Shown: piece after piece, positions 45,485-57,878 of the stretch
Layout of the letters: each line of letters begins with the position of its first letter
Numbering within the stretch: position 1 is the stretch's first letter
Source of the DNA: Sarocladium kiliense
Taxonomy: Eukaryota > Ascomycota > Sordariomycetes > Hypocreales > Sarocladiaceae
Length of the DNA stretch: 64,000 nt
Direction: 5' to 3'
NCBI GenBank assembly: GCA_030734395.1
Contig: JAUZTG010000029.1
Location: 4,402,001 to 4,466,000, forward strand
Notes under the pieces: generated by a model
The model's database searches: none
What the model was told of the DNA's origin: nothing
The model's input: the letters and a program-made list of their open reading frames with translations, nothing else
Program-made: the position numbers and the translations under genes

Positions 45485-47583
45485 TCAGTAACTGAAGTCC
45501 ACCGCAGCCATGGTCGTCGGTGGACCTTTGTTCGTACTTGATGGTGGTTGAGTCGTGTCGTTGGTGTTGTTGACCGTTATTGATGACGACGCAGCGTCTC
45601 CAAGCGTGGTGTCAGCGCTGGATTGCGATGTCGTTGCTTGCAGCTCGTGCTCAGGCTGACCGCTGGGCGACCAGCCCTCATCGAGGATTTGCTGGAAGCT
45701 CCAGCTCGGTTCGAAGCCCTTGCTGTTCCAGGCGTGGTTGACACGCTCGTACATCTCGTCAATCTGTTCGAGACTGATCTTGCTCGTCTCGTACACCATG
45801 CACCAAACGAACAGAATAGCAAGCAAGCAGAAAGAACCCCAGATGAAGAAGATCTTAGATCCGAACGATGCGGATCCCGGGCCGTTCCCGACCATGAAAG
45901 GGGTACTGTAAGCAATACCGAAGTTGAGAAGCCAATTCGAGGCTGTCGATATAGACATGGCCTTTGCTCGCACTTTCAAGGGGTAGATCTCAGATGTGAC
46001 AACCCAAGCAACGGGTCCCCAAGACGCAGCGAAGAAGAAGATGTTGATGGAACAGAAGACAATGAGAATTGTCACAGATGCATCTTTAAGGTGATTGCCG
46101 GCAGCGGCGCCAAACGACGCCATGACAAGTTGACAGGTCGCCATGCCGGTAGCGCCAATGATGAGAAGCTTGCGTCGGCCCCAGGACTCGATGACGAAAA
46201 GTCCAGGGATAGTCGAAACGCAGTTGATAATGTTGATGATCAGGGACTTCATGTGTGGTGTGGAGACTCCAGCTCCGTCGAAGAATGTCGTGCCGTAGTA
46301 CATGATGAAGTTAATGCCAGTCAGTTGCTGCAGCATCTGTAGGCCGCAGCCCGTGAAAGTTCGCCGTCCAAGATGCGGCTGGCCCACGAATATGTTCTTA
46401 TATGTATCCTCGCCCAGAGTGAGCTCGTACTGGTGATTTGCAATAATCTCCTGAAGTTCGTCGACTAGGGCGGGATGTGTAATGTCTAGACGGCGGAGGC
46501 GGCTGAGCGAAAGGCCAGCAGCCTCGTTCTTCCCGTGCTTGACTAGGAATCGAGGAGTTTCGGGAAGGACAAGGAGGCCTGCAGTGAGGATGATGGCGGG
46601 GACGAGTTGCAGGCCAAGAGGGATTCGGTATGCCGCGGCGGTAGTCATGTTCGCAGTAAAGTAGTTGACGATGGATGCGGCCAACAGCCCGAGGGTGATG
46701 GACAGTTGGTAAGCGCAGACGAGTGTTCCTCTGATCCATTTCGGTGCCATTTCTGACTGGTATAATGGCACGAGGACTGAAATTGCCCCTACTCCGACGC
46801 CAGCAAGAGATCTAAATCGAATTAGCACACACCGTGCGTCGTATGATAGACTCCAAGGTATACATACCGTCCGACGAGAAGCATGGGGATGGCTTGAGCG
46901 CAAACTTGGAAAATGGCTCCAACGCAGAAGACCCCAACAGCGACGAGGAGACTGTGTCGACGACCGAGAGTATCGCCCATCGGGGCTGCAAGAAGAGCGC
47001 CTAGAACCGTACCAGCGCTGAGAATGGCGACTATGATAGATGAATCCTCAGGACAAATGTCCATCTCGCGTTGGTTGTCGTCGCAGTCGAGGGTGCCGAA
47101 TTGTTCCTTGAAGACTCTCATGGCAAGAATGCCGTTAATGGCCCTGCACAAACGTCAGCTACAGAATTCCCGTAGTGTATTGTGCCTGTGTCAAGTCCCA
47201 GGATGCCACACGCCAGCTCAGATCGGTCGTCGTTCCGTCGTTTGCATGCTTTGATTCGTTTGGTCGAAGATCTCGGACGGTTCGATCCGAGGATGTATCG
47301 TTGATTCGTCTGCACTAAGATCGTCTCGGAATTGACTTCGATCGAGCTGAGGGGTCGAAGAAAATCGACATCGTAGAGTAGAGTCGGCGTAATCGAGTCG
47401 AACGATTTTCGAACCGGGCGAGAGCGGTGGCAGGCGCTGAGGGATAACGGCGGACGGAGCTACTCACCCAGTATCATAGCCAAAAAGCAGACCTCCCGAA
47501 GCGACGAAGAGGCCGACCATGATGGCGGGCGCCGACGACCCCGCGACATTGTCGGGCTTCTGCCAGCCCATGGCTATCGCCAT
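45485..47583 (-). CDS. MFS sugar transporter (RCO-3/hexose transporter type)
   Basis: Twelve-helix sugar porter of the plasma membrane. Exons 47583-47468, 47143-46868 and 46811-45485 give 572 aa. Splicing restores SGGLLFGYDTG/AINGILAMRVF and MLLVGR/SLAGVGVGAISVLVPLYQSE. Family motifs: MGDTLGRRHSLL after helix 2, LLVLPETPRFLVKHGK (PESPR-like) in the central loop, QQLTGINFIMYYGTTFF in helix 7, ESWGRRKLLI, and AWVVTSEIYPLKVRAKAMS before helix 11. The sequence class resembles the Neurospora glucose transporter/sensor RCO-3 and low-affinity monosaccharide carriers. The C-terminal tail (about 70 residues) is long and Thr/Ser/Asn-rich. Intron 1 is 324 nt, far longer than others here, and is rich in TCG/CGA. 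CTGGGG motifs upstream may be CreA sites. Confidence 0.93.
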
Positions 47584-47761
47584 GGTGTCGAGTGTTGGTC
47601 CGTCAATCCAGGGCGATGGCTATGGGCGAAGAGGGACTCGGTTCGTCGGGTGATGGCGATGGAGGAGAGAATTGTCGATTGAATGGCGGGAGGAGGGAGG
47701 GTGGATTGAGGGTGGAGAGTGTAGAACAAGAACAGTGGGAAGATGGAGAATGACCGCGAGA

Positions 47762-47949
47762 CTGGGGGGGAAAGACCCTGGGGAACAGGCCGTGCCAGCA
47801 AGACGCACTGTAGAGCGGTCGGTGAATCCGGTGTCGGCACTGTGCGAAGTGCCTATAAACACAGTGGGAGCAGAAGTGACTTGACCTTCCGTGCGTGACC
47901 CTGCCGCCAAGCGGGTACCGCCTGCTGGAGGTGGAGTCTGCGCCTGGGG
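47762..47949 (+). promoter_or_regulatory. Three CTGGGG motifs, possible CreA sites
   Basis: CTGGGG at 47762-47767, 47778-47783 and 47944-47949, 180-370 bp upstream of the sugar transporter start. They fit the SYGGRG consensus of the carbon catabolite repressor CreA, and two are 16 bp apart as in functional pairs. The consensus is loose, so chance matches are common. Confidence 0.3.
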
Positions 47950-49234
47950 CACCACGGTAGTGGGAATTGACGGGGAAAACGCGAAGGCGAGCACGTCCGT
48001 CCGTCAACGGTGGTTCACACACTAAAAGCTATGCTCCAGATGCGTATTTCTACTTCCAAGTAGGACTATGTGACCGGAGAACAGCGTGAATCCTAGCTGA
48101 GGCGACGACCGCGACAATACGAGCAGTCGCTGACGATGACAGTTTCTGACACTGCGGAGAGGGCCAAAAGGACACCATCTGCTGCTCATCCGCTGCCTTA
48201 ACCGCCATTGGCCGAGCCTGGCTCCTCCGGCCGGGGGTTGGGAGGGTGAGGAGGGGGCCCAGACCTGGAGAAAGGAGCAACTCCCAAGACGCCATTCCCA
48301 GTTGAGCACCTGTGGCGTTTTGCGGCCGGCTATGCGCCAGCAGCATGAGGAATGTCCTTTGCACTTCTCCTCGTGGTTCACTGTGCGAGCAAGCGTGTTC
48401 CAGCCGTGGCTGCAGGGGCCAAGAAGCCAAGGCAGCGAAAGGAAATGCGTGGCTGTTGATGGTGCAACATGGGCTGGTACTCGAATGGTGCACAATGTGC
48501 GAGGTTCAGGCTTCGACCAGGAGGCAGCATTCTCGCGTACGGAGGGTTCTTCGATCGCTCTTTGGACGATGGGCGGTGCTTTGCAAGTCGGCGAATGTCG
48601 TGCAACAGGTGCAAGGGCCGTGCAGTGCCTGCTCGTACACTCACGACTCGCAGGACCCGACCGCTTCTGTCACCAACATTGCACGATGGATGGATGGATG
48701 GCTTGACTCCAGCGCGCGCATTGGCACCGTCTTTCTTTACGTGATTCCGACGTGGGGCCGACCAAACATGCTGCGACCTATACGCCGTCATTCCCCCAGA
48801 GCCGAATCCCCCTGTCAGCCAGGGTTAATATTCCCAATCAAGTTGGTGTTGTTCGTGGTAGTTGGCTGGGGCTAAGGTGCCAGGGTGATGTATCAACTCT
48901 TCCTCTCTTCGGCTCCCAAATTTCTGCATCTCGATGTACGGAGTACCTGGCGGAGACACACATTGTGGTGTCTTGACTCGCCGTATCGTGTGGTCCGATC
49001 TGACACATTGCAAGACATGACCCTCAGGGTTGCCTGCCCTGTTACGACCGCCTTCAATCCTTGACCAGAGAAACTCACCGAATCCCAGTACTCAGCGGCC
49101 GCCATTTGTTCTGTCCAAGACTTCGTTGTTTTGCAAGAGTCACATCCTCCGCCCTGTTACCGCGTATGGAAAGCATGTGAAGCTCCTCTCCACAGTGCCT
49201 GGCATACAAGCGCGACAAGTCAGTCCTCAGTGGG

Positions 49235-49262
49235 CTGTCACTTCCTGTCACTTCCTGTCACT
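49235..49262. repeat. Tandem 10-mer repeat
   Basis: About 2.8 copies of CTGTCACTTC in non-coding DNA. Confidence 0.85.
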
Positions 49263-50683
49263 GCCTTCCCGAATCCTTCTACGACTCCGCAGATCCACGG
49301 CGGGTCCGGTCGCATCGCACCGGGGATCGCCGTCGAGATTGCCCACGCTACGCCGCAGCAACGCACTCTGTAGCGACCAGGGTGCAGGGAAGCGAAGATC
49401 CTCTGAATAGTTGTTATCAGGTACTCCGTAGTAGAGGAACATAGGTGCAACGTGGCGTTTGGTTGAGTTGCCGTTAGATAGTACTAGGTCTCCAGGGACG
49501 AAGATTGCCTGTTCCTTGTTGTTGCTCTGACGGCGATGTACAGTGAGTCACCTGATACGCTCAGAAGATGCTCTCATCTAGGTGCATTCTGGATTTCATG
49601 TCCACATGTTTTCGATGTGAACTTGCAGAACCTGACTACCTAACCTGAGAATCCATGTACTTTTGCTGGTGCACGGCTCCTACAATATTGGGGGGGTGAT
49701 CGACCCTCCGAACACCCTTCCCATACGAGTATCACGTGGGCTCTATCGTCTTTGTGACGGGAGATGGGCTGAGTCTGTACCATTTCTAGGCTTTCTATGG
49801 TATTTCCTGATCACTGAGCCTCTTTAGATAGCAAAGGTCACCTTTAGAAGCTTCTGCCACCGACATCATGTTGATAGGCTTCTGGAAGATCTCAGCCTTG
49901 CCGTGGGATTAAGCTACCTCGTCGACTGGAAGCTTGTGGCGCAGGGTTCTCAACAGTTTCTCACCAGCAACGTTCAAAGTTATATGAGGGCTAGCTCGAG
50001 GGGGTGACAGTTGTACCGCACTTTGGAGAAACCGCCACGAGCGGCACGTGCAAGAAGTGTTGTCGCGAAACGCTGATCTTTCACATCTAGGGATTCATGA
50101 ACTTCCTCGCAGAGTGGAACATCACGCAGCCCATACAACTGACGTTCCGCCGCCCCTTTTGGATGCTGCCTACACAAATAAGCTCGGTGGCTGTCGAAGC
50201 AGGTCATGTCCCTTTGGTAAAAGCCCCAAACGGTGTCAGAAGCTGATCCAAGGATATGGTTGAGAAGATCGGTGTAAATATACGAAGCAGAGATGAATTG
50301 TGCTTGAATGACTCTCACTACCTGAACGTATGAGGGACGGATGTATCAAAGCCGTGGCAGGACCATGAGAGAGATGTGGCAGAGGGTATTTGTATCCTTC
50401 GACTCCGTGGAAATTCCAGTATCTGTCTGTCCAGGGAAACGACTTGATGAGCACTTGCTTGAACTCGGCTGTTTCGCTAAGTGATTATGCTATCGAAATC
50501 AGATCTTTTCGCGTGTGTGACTTTTTAAGCTGGACAAATGAACCTGGGGCTGTCGCATGATGTTGTCCGCTATCAAAAAGCAATCATCATCCTCAACTTT
50601 CAGAACCTAACTGCGTTATCCGTGACAAGCAAGGATCTATCGAGTTGTGACGATGTTATTGGGACGGACCGGACATTGATTTC

Positions 50684-50717
50684 TTTGCCCAGTAGAGGTC
50701 TTTGCCCAGTAGAGGTC
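50684..50717. repeat. Perfect tandem duplication of a 17-mer
   Basis: TTTGCCCAGTAGAGGTC occurs twice head to tail without mismatch in non-coding DNA, suggesting a recent slippage-type duplication. Confidence 0.95.
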
Positions 50718-51470
50718 AGGCAATGCGTGTGCTCTGTGCCAATTATTGGCGGTTGCAGCCAAGTCCGCCCTGCGTTCGTTCCAAGGCCGGTACCCGCTGC
50801 TTCGACATTCCAGTACAACTTCGGTCACTTGACGCGATTGACCGTTCGTCGCAATTGTGTACGCCTCACGTGGCAAGGAATCTGCAACGGATTACATATC
50901 GCTATGACGGTTTGTTGACAAAGCTTCAACTTTCCCCTTGGGCAGGGTACGGTACCTACGTAAGTGCCTTATGCACGCGCGTTTCCCCACAAAGCAAGCT
51001 ACTTGCTTACACTACCCTGCATGCTTCGAAATCGCCCTGTTCTCGTACCCGATTGTAGAATGTGTTAAAGAATTTTATGCCTGTCACGCTGCTCGTCTAT
51101 TGCACCTTATCTTGTATAAAATCTACAACTAGAGACTGGGAGATGTCAGTGTGGCTCATCAGTCTTCACGCCGCTCCCCAGCACAACCCGAAGCTCAGAT
51201 CGAAGACTAGGGTCACATTGAATATGCGATCAAAAGTTCCATTCAAGCAAGCGGCTTCAGTACCCATATGCTGTGATGGCTTATCGTATGCTGACTTGAC
51301 AGGCGTTGATCGAGATCGGAACCAGTGAAGTCATCAATTCTCGGTGACTGCAGTTTCGAAAGAGGGGTTCTGCATTTAAAACTCCAGGCGTCTGCCCGAG
51401 TCCCCTTCTCGAAGTGTTATCATGGCATGTCCACCGCAATTCTGATCCAAGGACACTGAAGCAATTGAAG

Positions 51471-53212
51471 ATGAGGTCTTACTCCATGTTCCGAGATGTC
51501 ATAAGGCTGTTGGTTATTATTAGCGGCGTCAGCGCGAGCACCTTCGACCAGCAGCCTCTCACAAGCGGATCATCGGGTACCAAGGATCCATTCACAGAGG
51601 TTTTCACCCAAATGGTCGAGAAGGGATTGAAGGAATGGCATGCTGCTGGGATTGCAATCTCCGTCGTAGATGGCAACGATACCTTCGCAAAAGTCAGTGG
51701 CATTATCCCTTGCAACGGGTTGCCCGTCCTAACAACAGTAACACTCGCAGGGATTCGGGTACGCGACCCTTCCCAACGTGCCTGCAACGCCAGAAACGCT
51801 CTGGTACGTGGGCTCAACAACCAAAGCACACACGACCGCTACCTTGGCGAAATTGATTGACTCTCAAAACTATTCGGAGCTTTCCTCGGGTTGGAAAACG
51901 CCGATATCGGCAATCATTCGCGATGACTTCGTCCTACAAGATGAATGGGCCACGCGGCATCTAACCCTTGAAGATGCTGCCACGCATCGTACTGGCATGA
52001 CCCGTCATGACCAGAGCAGCATTTGGAAACCCGACAATCCGCGAGGGATTGTCAGAGATGCGGTGCGGAACTTGCGGAACTTACCGATGCACATTGAGCC
52101 GCGAACAGAGTTCCGCTACTGCAATTTATTCTACACAGTCCTTAGCCATGTCATCGAAACTCTGACAGGAAGATGGCTCGGAGATGTCACGAAAGAACTT
52201 ATCTGGGAGCCACTTGGCATGCACTCGACGTACTTTGAGCTCGAAGATGCTTTGGCCGGGCCCGAACACCTTTCCCGGGGATACGCTTGGCAAGAGGACA
52301 TCCAAGAGCTGAGGCCCATGCCATTCCTCCAAAGTGGTGCTGTGAATGGCGCCGGTGCAATCATCAGCAATGCAATTGACTTCTCCAAGTGGTTAAGGTG
52401 TTTGATCAACAAGGATCAACCGTTCAGTGAAGCCGTGCACAACGAGATCCGGAGATCACGAATGGTTGTGGATGTTGAGTTCATGCAGGACTCACCCGTC
52501 TACGCACTTTCATGGTTCCATACTACACTTTACGGGAAGAAGGTCTACTGGCACAGCGGCGGCACTATTACTCACAGCGCTTTGGTGTACTGGTTTCCTG
52601 ACGATAACTATGGGGTCACCATCTTCGCAAACTCGTACACCGCACTGGAGCCAATTCTGATGTACAAGTTGATCGAAGACAGGTTTCAGGTGCCTGAAAA
52701 CCAGCGGAATGATATCGCAGCGAAGTAAGACGTCGTGATCATCTGCGGATTCGAAGTGAACTTACTAACCATCATTTTTTAGTGAGAAGAAGAACGCGGA
52801 ATCGAGGAGAAAGCTTAGAGCGAATGCGACCAACATCATCTACCCAGACCGGCCATCTAAACCTCTACCGCCGACCCTTAGTCTAGCAGACCATGCCGGA
52901 ACTTACGAAGACGCTGGCTACGGAGCGATTGATTTCTATGTGGGGACCCATCCCTCTCGCCCAGAAGAAACGACGCTGGTAGCTGAGCGATCAGACCACG
53001 CATGGAATGAGACTGTTCGAATGGAGCATGTAACAGGTGACTGGTGGATGTGGTTTTCGTATATCAAGCATGGACCCTCTGACATGGACATGTTCTTCAA
53101 GGCAGAGTTCAAGGTAGGTTCTGATGGCAAGATCGCTTCACTTGATGTTGATGTATACGACTATGATGAGGGTCTGAGCCAAGGAAACATATCATACAAA
53201 AAGGTGGCTTAG
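51471..53212 (+). CDS. Secreted beta-lactamase-like serine hydrolase
   Basis: Penicillin-binding-protein/class C beta-lactamase fold used in fungi as esterase or amidase. Exons 51471-51692, 51751-52724 and 52783-53212 (two 58-nt introns) give 541 aa. An N-terminal hydrophobic stretch (FRDVIRLLVIISGVSA) is a signal peptide. Splicing creates FGYATLPNVPATPETLWYVG. Catalytic motifs: S-x-x-K as GSTTKAHT near residues 96-99, Y-x-N as FRYCNLFY near 198, and HSGG as YWHSGGTITH near 342, in the order expected. The C-terminal ~140 residues (after the second intron) form a beta-rich lipocalin-like domain (DHAGTYEDAGYGAIDF). N-glycosylation sites are present. Natural substrate is unknown; relatives occur in secondary-metabolite and secretome contexts. 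Confidence 0.9.
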
Positions 53213-53499
53213 GAGAGGAGACGACTTTGATATGAGCCAGGGCGGTAGACAGGCTTTACAAGCTGAAAGGAATCTTTCATCACGGCTTCGGTATGGGTGT
53301 CTAAGGATAGTCCTCATCGGCGACGACCTCGTTCACGTTCGACGTGCATGGAAGGCTTAGCCCGGACGTTGAGGGCGCTGTCTGCACACCTAGCAAATTC
53401 ATGCTATCTCAGGAGGAGCATGGAGCGCCTCAAGAAAAGGGATGCGCCAGCGGAAAAGATGTCTTTGACTGCGATTGAGTATGACTCGGTCCAGAGTTT

Positions 53500-56400
53500 C
53501 TATGTCAGGCCTAAAAATATCGGAAGAGCAAACGAACAAGCAATATGCATCGCTAGCGGAGCGATAGTGAAGGCATCACCCGTGTATTTGCCCGGTGTGA
53601 TTCTCCAACCCCACGGCGCAGCGACCGACATGTAAATCATTCCTCCAGCAAGAACGATGCATAGGAGGAATGTGTATTTGAACCGATGCATCATCTTGTT
53701 CAGACCAATGTAGATGCCTGTCGGACCCAGCTCCTTGGATGTCGAAGCCCACTCGAGGTTAATGGAGAAGGCATGGCATAGGAGGGCCTTGGCACAATGA
53801 ATGCTGATACCACCAAAGAACAGCATCATGAAAGGGAGCCACTTGAGAGACTCCAGCATCGTGCCCCAGAATGGCTTCTCCTTGAGCCGGTGGCGCGTCA
53901 AGCTCAAGGCCACGGGAGCGGCTCCGCTGAACACGACACAGAGCGATACCCAAATGCCCCAGGATGGCATGTAGAATTGATCAAGATCATACCTGAATAG
54001 ACCGACAAGGAAGTAGTTGGCGAGCGTCACGAGAAGTCCGCCAGCGATCGCATAGTCTGGCTGCGTTAGTGTTCCTCTTGTCTTGACAATCTGTGGCGTT
54101 GAGGGTATTGAAACTTACATGTGAAGATATAGGCTGAGATTGAGACCTTGCTGGAGATTGGAATGTTGCTCCATAGAAAGCGAATGAAGAGCCTCGTGAC
54201 TGGGCCTTTGTAAATCCATTGATACCTGGAGGAAACCAGTTAAAGGGAGTACAGCGGATTGAAGGCACCTTTGGGAAACTTACAGAGGATGAAACACCAG
54301 CTCATTGCATCCATATGCATATTTCTCCCATCGATTCAATTCGTCATAGATGGTCAAGGAAACGCCCTCCTGAAACCCTCCATCATGGTATGTCGCCAGC
54401 CGACAGATCATGCCTGCGATCTGTACGCGCAGACTGATGTCAAAGTCCTCCGACACATGGGAATCAGACCAGTATTTAGTAAGTCCATCTGAAGGATCGA
54501 CGAAAGCGACGCTTTGAATCGCCCGCCAACGGAGGAAGGCATTGTGCCCAACGAAGGGAGCCACGTCGCCAGTACCAACACTGTACTTGATGGCGGTATA
54601 CACGAGGTTTGTGAAGTAGGTGATGCCGTTCTCGAAGATGTTGTGGGCAACCTGCATGACACCTGAACCATGTTGGAGAATGGCCACTTCGGGACTCTCG
54701 TGCATCTCAAGAGCGCCATACAGCAAGCAGTCTACTGGGACACGAGTGTCGCAGTCTATCAGGAGGATGATCTCGCCCATGCGAATATTGCCCTCAGCCC
54801 AAGTCTTGCCCTCGTCAGCGTCAATCATGTTCTGCAAAGCAGACTCGTACAGCCTGTCATCGTCGTCTGCCGTCAGGTCACTCTGTTGGCACTGGCGAGC
54901 CTGGCATTCCAGGTCCATAAGGCGGTGCAACTCATCCTCCACACGGTTCGAGAAGCTGAGACAATAGTTCATATTGCTCGCCTTTTTGAACTTGCCCTTG
55001 CGAACGAACTGAAGCTTATTAGCACGTCCTTGAGGGCTGAGTTCGCTCTCGTCCTGGTTATCGACTTCGGGTTCGATGGCTGGTGACCTTTTGCAGCCCA
55101 AGAGGGAGAAGCAACCTGCTCTCTTCGGAAGCTTCATATTCGGCATTCGCGCGCAATACCCGATACAATTGTCGCGATAATATTGTTTGCGGGCTGTGGC
55201 TAGATCTGGCTGGATGCATTGCATGCCGTCATCGTTGACAAAGACAGAGGCTGTCCCGCCTAGTTGCTCGTAGTACTGGATCGCTGCCATGATGGACACC
55301 ATTGTCGGGACAATCACACTACGACAACAAGTCAGAGAGGTCGTCACAAGAGTCCGATTCAATCTTACCCGCGCAATCCTTCCTTGTACACTGGCATCTG
55401 AACGGTGATGTGCGGAAGCTCATAGTCGCGGTGGCGTTGAGGGTTGGGCTTCACAGCTACAGCATCGAATCCACTGTCAGTTGCATTACCGCACATGAGT
55501 ATGAGCTTAACCCTATGGTTCCACTTACCAGAATGATACCTTGAGTTCCGTCGGCACTGGTTTGCTGGGAGGAGCAGCTGAAATCCACTGTTGACCACGA
55601 CCACAAAGAAGAACTGTATGCCCATGTCAGCATGACTGCGTGTCTAGTCGATGTCTTTGCGTACCAGTGATAGCATGGAAAGTGGAGGGATTGCCGCGGC
55701 CTGGATGTCTGTAAGCAGTTGGTCGATTGATGGTTTATCGCTGACATACAAGTATAAAACGCTTGAAGTCACCATCCCAACACCATTGTCTGACGAGCTG
55801 AACCACTCTATTAGCGAACCGGTTGCTTCTTTGTCGGAAGATCTCACCGACCTCGCCCACGCCCAAGCTCTGGGATAAGATGACCAAGATCATAACAACT
55901 CCAATCCGAATAGAGTGGAGTCGGAGAACTGGTCGCTTGCTTGTCTTGTTACTCTCAGGATCGGTCTCGCTTCCATCGGTTCCCTCTTCGACTTCAATTG
56001 CACGACGATAAATCTCGTTCTTCTCGTCAATAGCTCCACGAACATTCTTGGATCGGTCATTTGCGTGCTTCTCCTCCGTATCCTTCTTAGACTCGGAGCC
56101 CGCGCTGTCCGTGACATCTAGGTTGATGATCTAATGATGCCAAAGGCGTCAGCCTCACTTCGGGTGACTGAAGATAAAGTCAGTTGAAAATACCCACCGA
56201 ACTCAACATCTGTCTCTCGGTATTGTGCGCGATGTTGATGAGTGCCTTTGGCTCGCTCGACCACACTACCACACACTTCTCTCCAGTAACAATGCACGAG
56301 CAAGATGAGTTCACCAAGGATTGTTGGATATCGACCAGATTTGCGACAATCGGAGTTCTTGACCCAGTGCTCTCAACAATCAGGCTCACCTGGCCTGGCT

Positions 56401-56853
56401 TGATGCTGTCTATGACAGCGGTCGTCACCTCCGAGGCCATCGATATGACAACGTTCTGCCCTACCCGAGCGATGGCCTCCATCAACTCTGAACAGGGTGG
56501 TTCTGGGGCATATGAATATTTCCCCTCGTTTCCTTTGAGCGCGCAGCAGGTGGTCACATCAGAACTTGCCGGTGTATCGAACAGCCCGAGCAGGGTGGCA
56601 CGCCGAGCTAAAGACTTCAAGCACTGCTCCGGTCAGATTCATATCTCACAACAGAGAGACCTGGCCATCACCAATAAATTACCTGTTCTTTATCCTGACT
56701 CTCGATTCGAGGATCGCCGGAAAGACTCATCCATGAGTTGTGCGAGGAGTTGGTCTGGAGTACTGGCCTCGTGGCCGGGCTGGAGAATTGCAGAGAGGAT
56801 GGACGCGATACCCTCTCCTCCGAAGTCTTCTGTGAGCTGCCTTCATTGGCCAT
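53500..56853 (-). CDS. GT2-family processive glycosyltransferase (cellulose/chitin/hyaluronan synthase-like)
   Basis: Membrane polysaccharide synthase. Nine exons: 56853-56683, 56623-56198, 56130-55750, 55700-55665, 55613-55529, 55456-55369, 55318-54284, 54225-54119, 54056-53500; 961 aa. Frames close at all eight junctions. Residues 1-270 form an unrecognised N-terminal cytosolic region. Helices follow near 273-290 (IRIGVVMILVILSQSLGV) and 335-360 (AAAIPPLSMLSLFFFVVVV). The GT2 domain starts HITVQMPVYKEGLRG near 380, with FVNDDGMQ, the D-x-D in LLIDCDTRVP near 585, SEDFDISLR (catalytic base region) near 686, and a product-binding motif around DELNRWEKYAYG near 723. Several C-terminal helices would form the export channel. 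The polymer cannot be named from sequence. Divergent from a GH16 gene, suggesting a shared role in wall or surface glucan. Confidence 0.92.
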
Positions 56854-57878
56854 ACTTGCTGACTTTTCGATGATTTCCTAAATCCCAGCGTTTGCGAGAA
56901 AGGTCAACTCTGTCTCTAACCGTTCGTGGCGAGTGCTACAGAGAGAAGTCTTGGACACAGGAGATGTTAAATGGCGCTCTGCATACTAGATGGGATGTCT
57001 TGAGAGCAACATTTAAAGTCTTATAAGCAACAAACTTTCATCGAAAATTAAAATGCGAGCCTCTATCGGATAACGGCGAAGCCGTTAGCGGCCACCTGTA
57101 TACTTCCAGAACTCGCTCATTTCTTGCCACCTTCAGCTGTATTTCCCGTGACAAATGAAGGACTAGCTTGAGGCTGTGACTTCTCAGTGGTATAATTCTA
57201 CAAAGTTCATTTAAAGGAGTAGCTCTCCGGGGAGGGGCTACGTTGACTGTGACGAGAACGGTGGCAAGATTTCCTAGCTACGAGCCTCCGGAACTGCACG
57301 ATAGCGCCAAACGCAAAGGTCTGACAGGAGGACCATACGCTCCGCCGGTCTTTATTTCATCTATTCCCTAAGATATGTTACGATCTTTCAATTAACAGCT
57401 TGCCTGTTCGGCTCAGAGAGATGCACCTAGGACTCCTCGTTGGGAGTTCATCATTCTAGCTACGTTGCAGATCAATGGCAAACTTCAAGTATGTATGAGG
57501 CCCTAACGGGATCTTGGAGGATATCAAGTAGCGACCCAACACTTTTACAAAGCCTGAAACTCACCCCTCTTTCGTTGCCATCGACGTTCCCGGCCTGGAA
57601 GTGGCGTTGCACCGACCTCGTCGTACCACGGCCCGCATCTTAAGCTTAATTGACAGTTGCTTGGAAGTTACCGAGCCTACACTAACCGCCCCAAAACTGC
57701 AAATGTTGAGTAAAATATTCATTAATGGAGAGGCTGATAGACATCTGGGACCGAAATGAGCATGTGACTTCCAATCTGTGCTCGCCTTACGTCGTGTGAT
57801 TATAGGCGGAGGCTCCCCAGCTGCGCTCTGTCCATGGCCCTTCGAACACCATCCTGTACCTTGTAGTTGTTCTATGAG
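56854..57878. promoter_or_regulatory. Shared divergent promoter of the GT2 and GH16 genes
   Basis: 1025 bp between the start codons. No gene is recognised in it. A short inverted repeat, AACGGCGAAGCCGTT, at 57071-57085 could form a hairpin. Co-regulation of both genes is inference from the arrangement. Confidence 0.5.

Larger units (their letters stand above)
47584..51470. other. Long intergenic region between divergent genes
   Basis: About 3.9 kb with no supported gene, though many short frames exist. It holds CTGGGG motifs close to the sugar transporter, a TGGA-type tetranucleotide run near 48686, and two tandem duplications (49235-49262 and 50684-50717). A gene without a recognisable domain could be hidden here. 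Transcript data would be needed to tell. Confidence 0.5.

Noticed and set aside
57060..57090. Short GC-rich hairpin resembling part of a tRNA
   Set aside because: No anticodon arm, T-loop GTTCRANNC box or A-box could be found around it.
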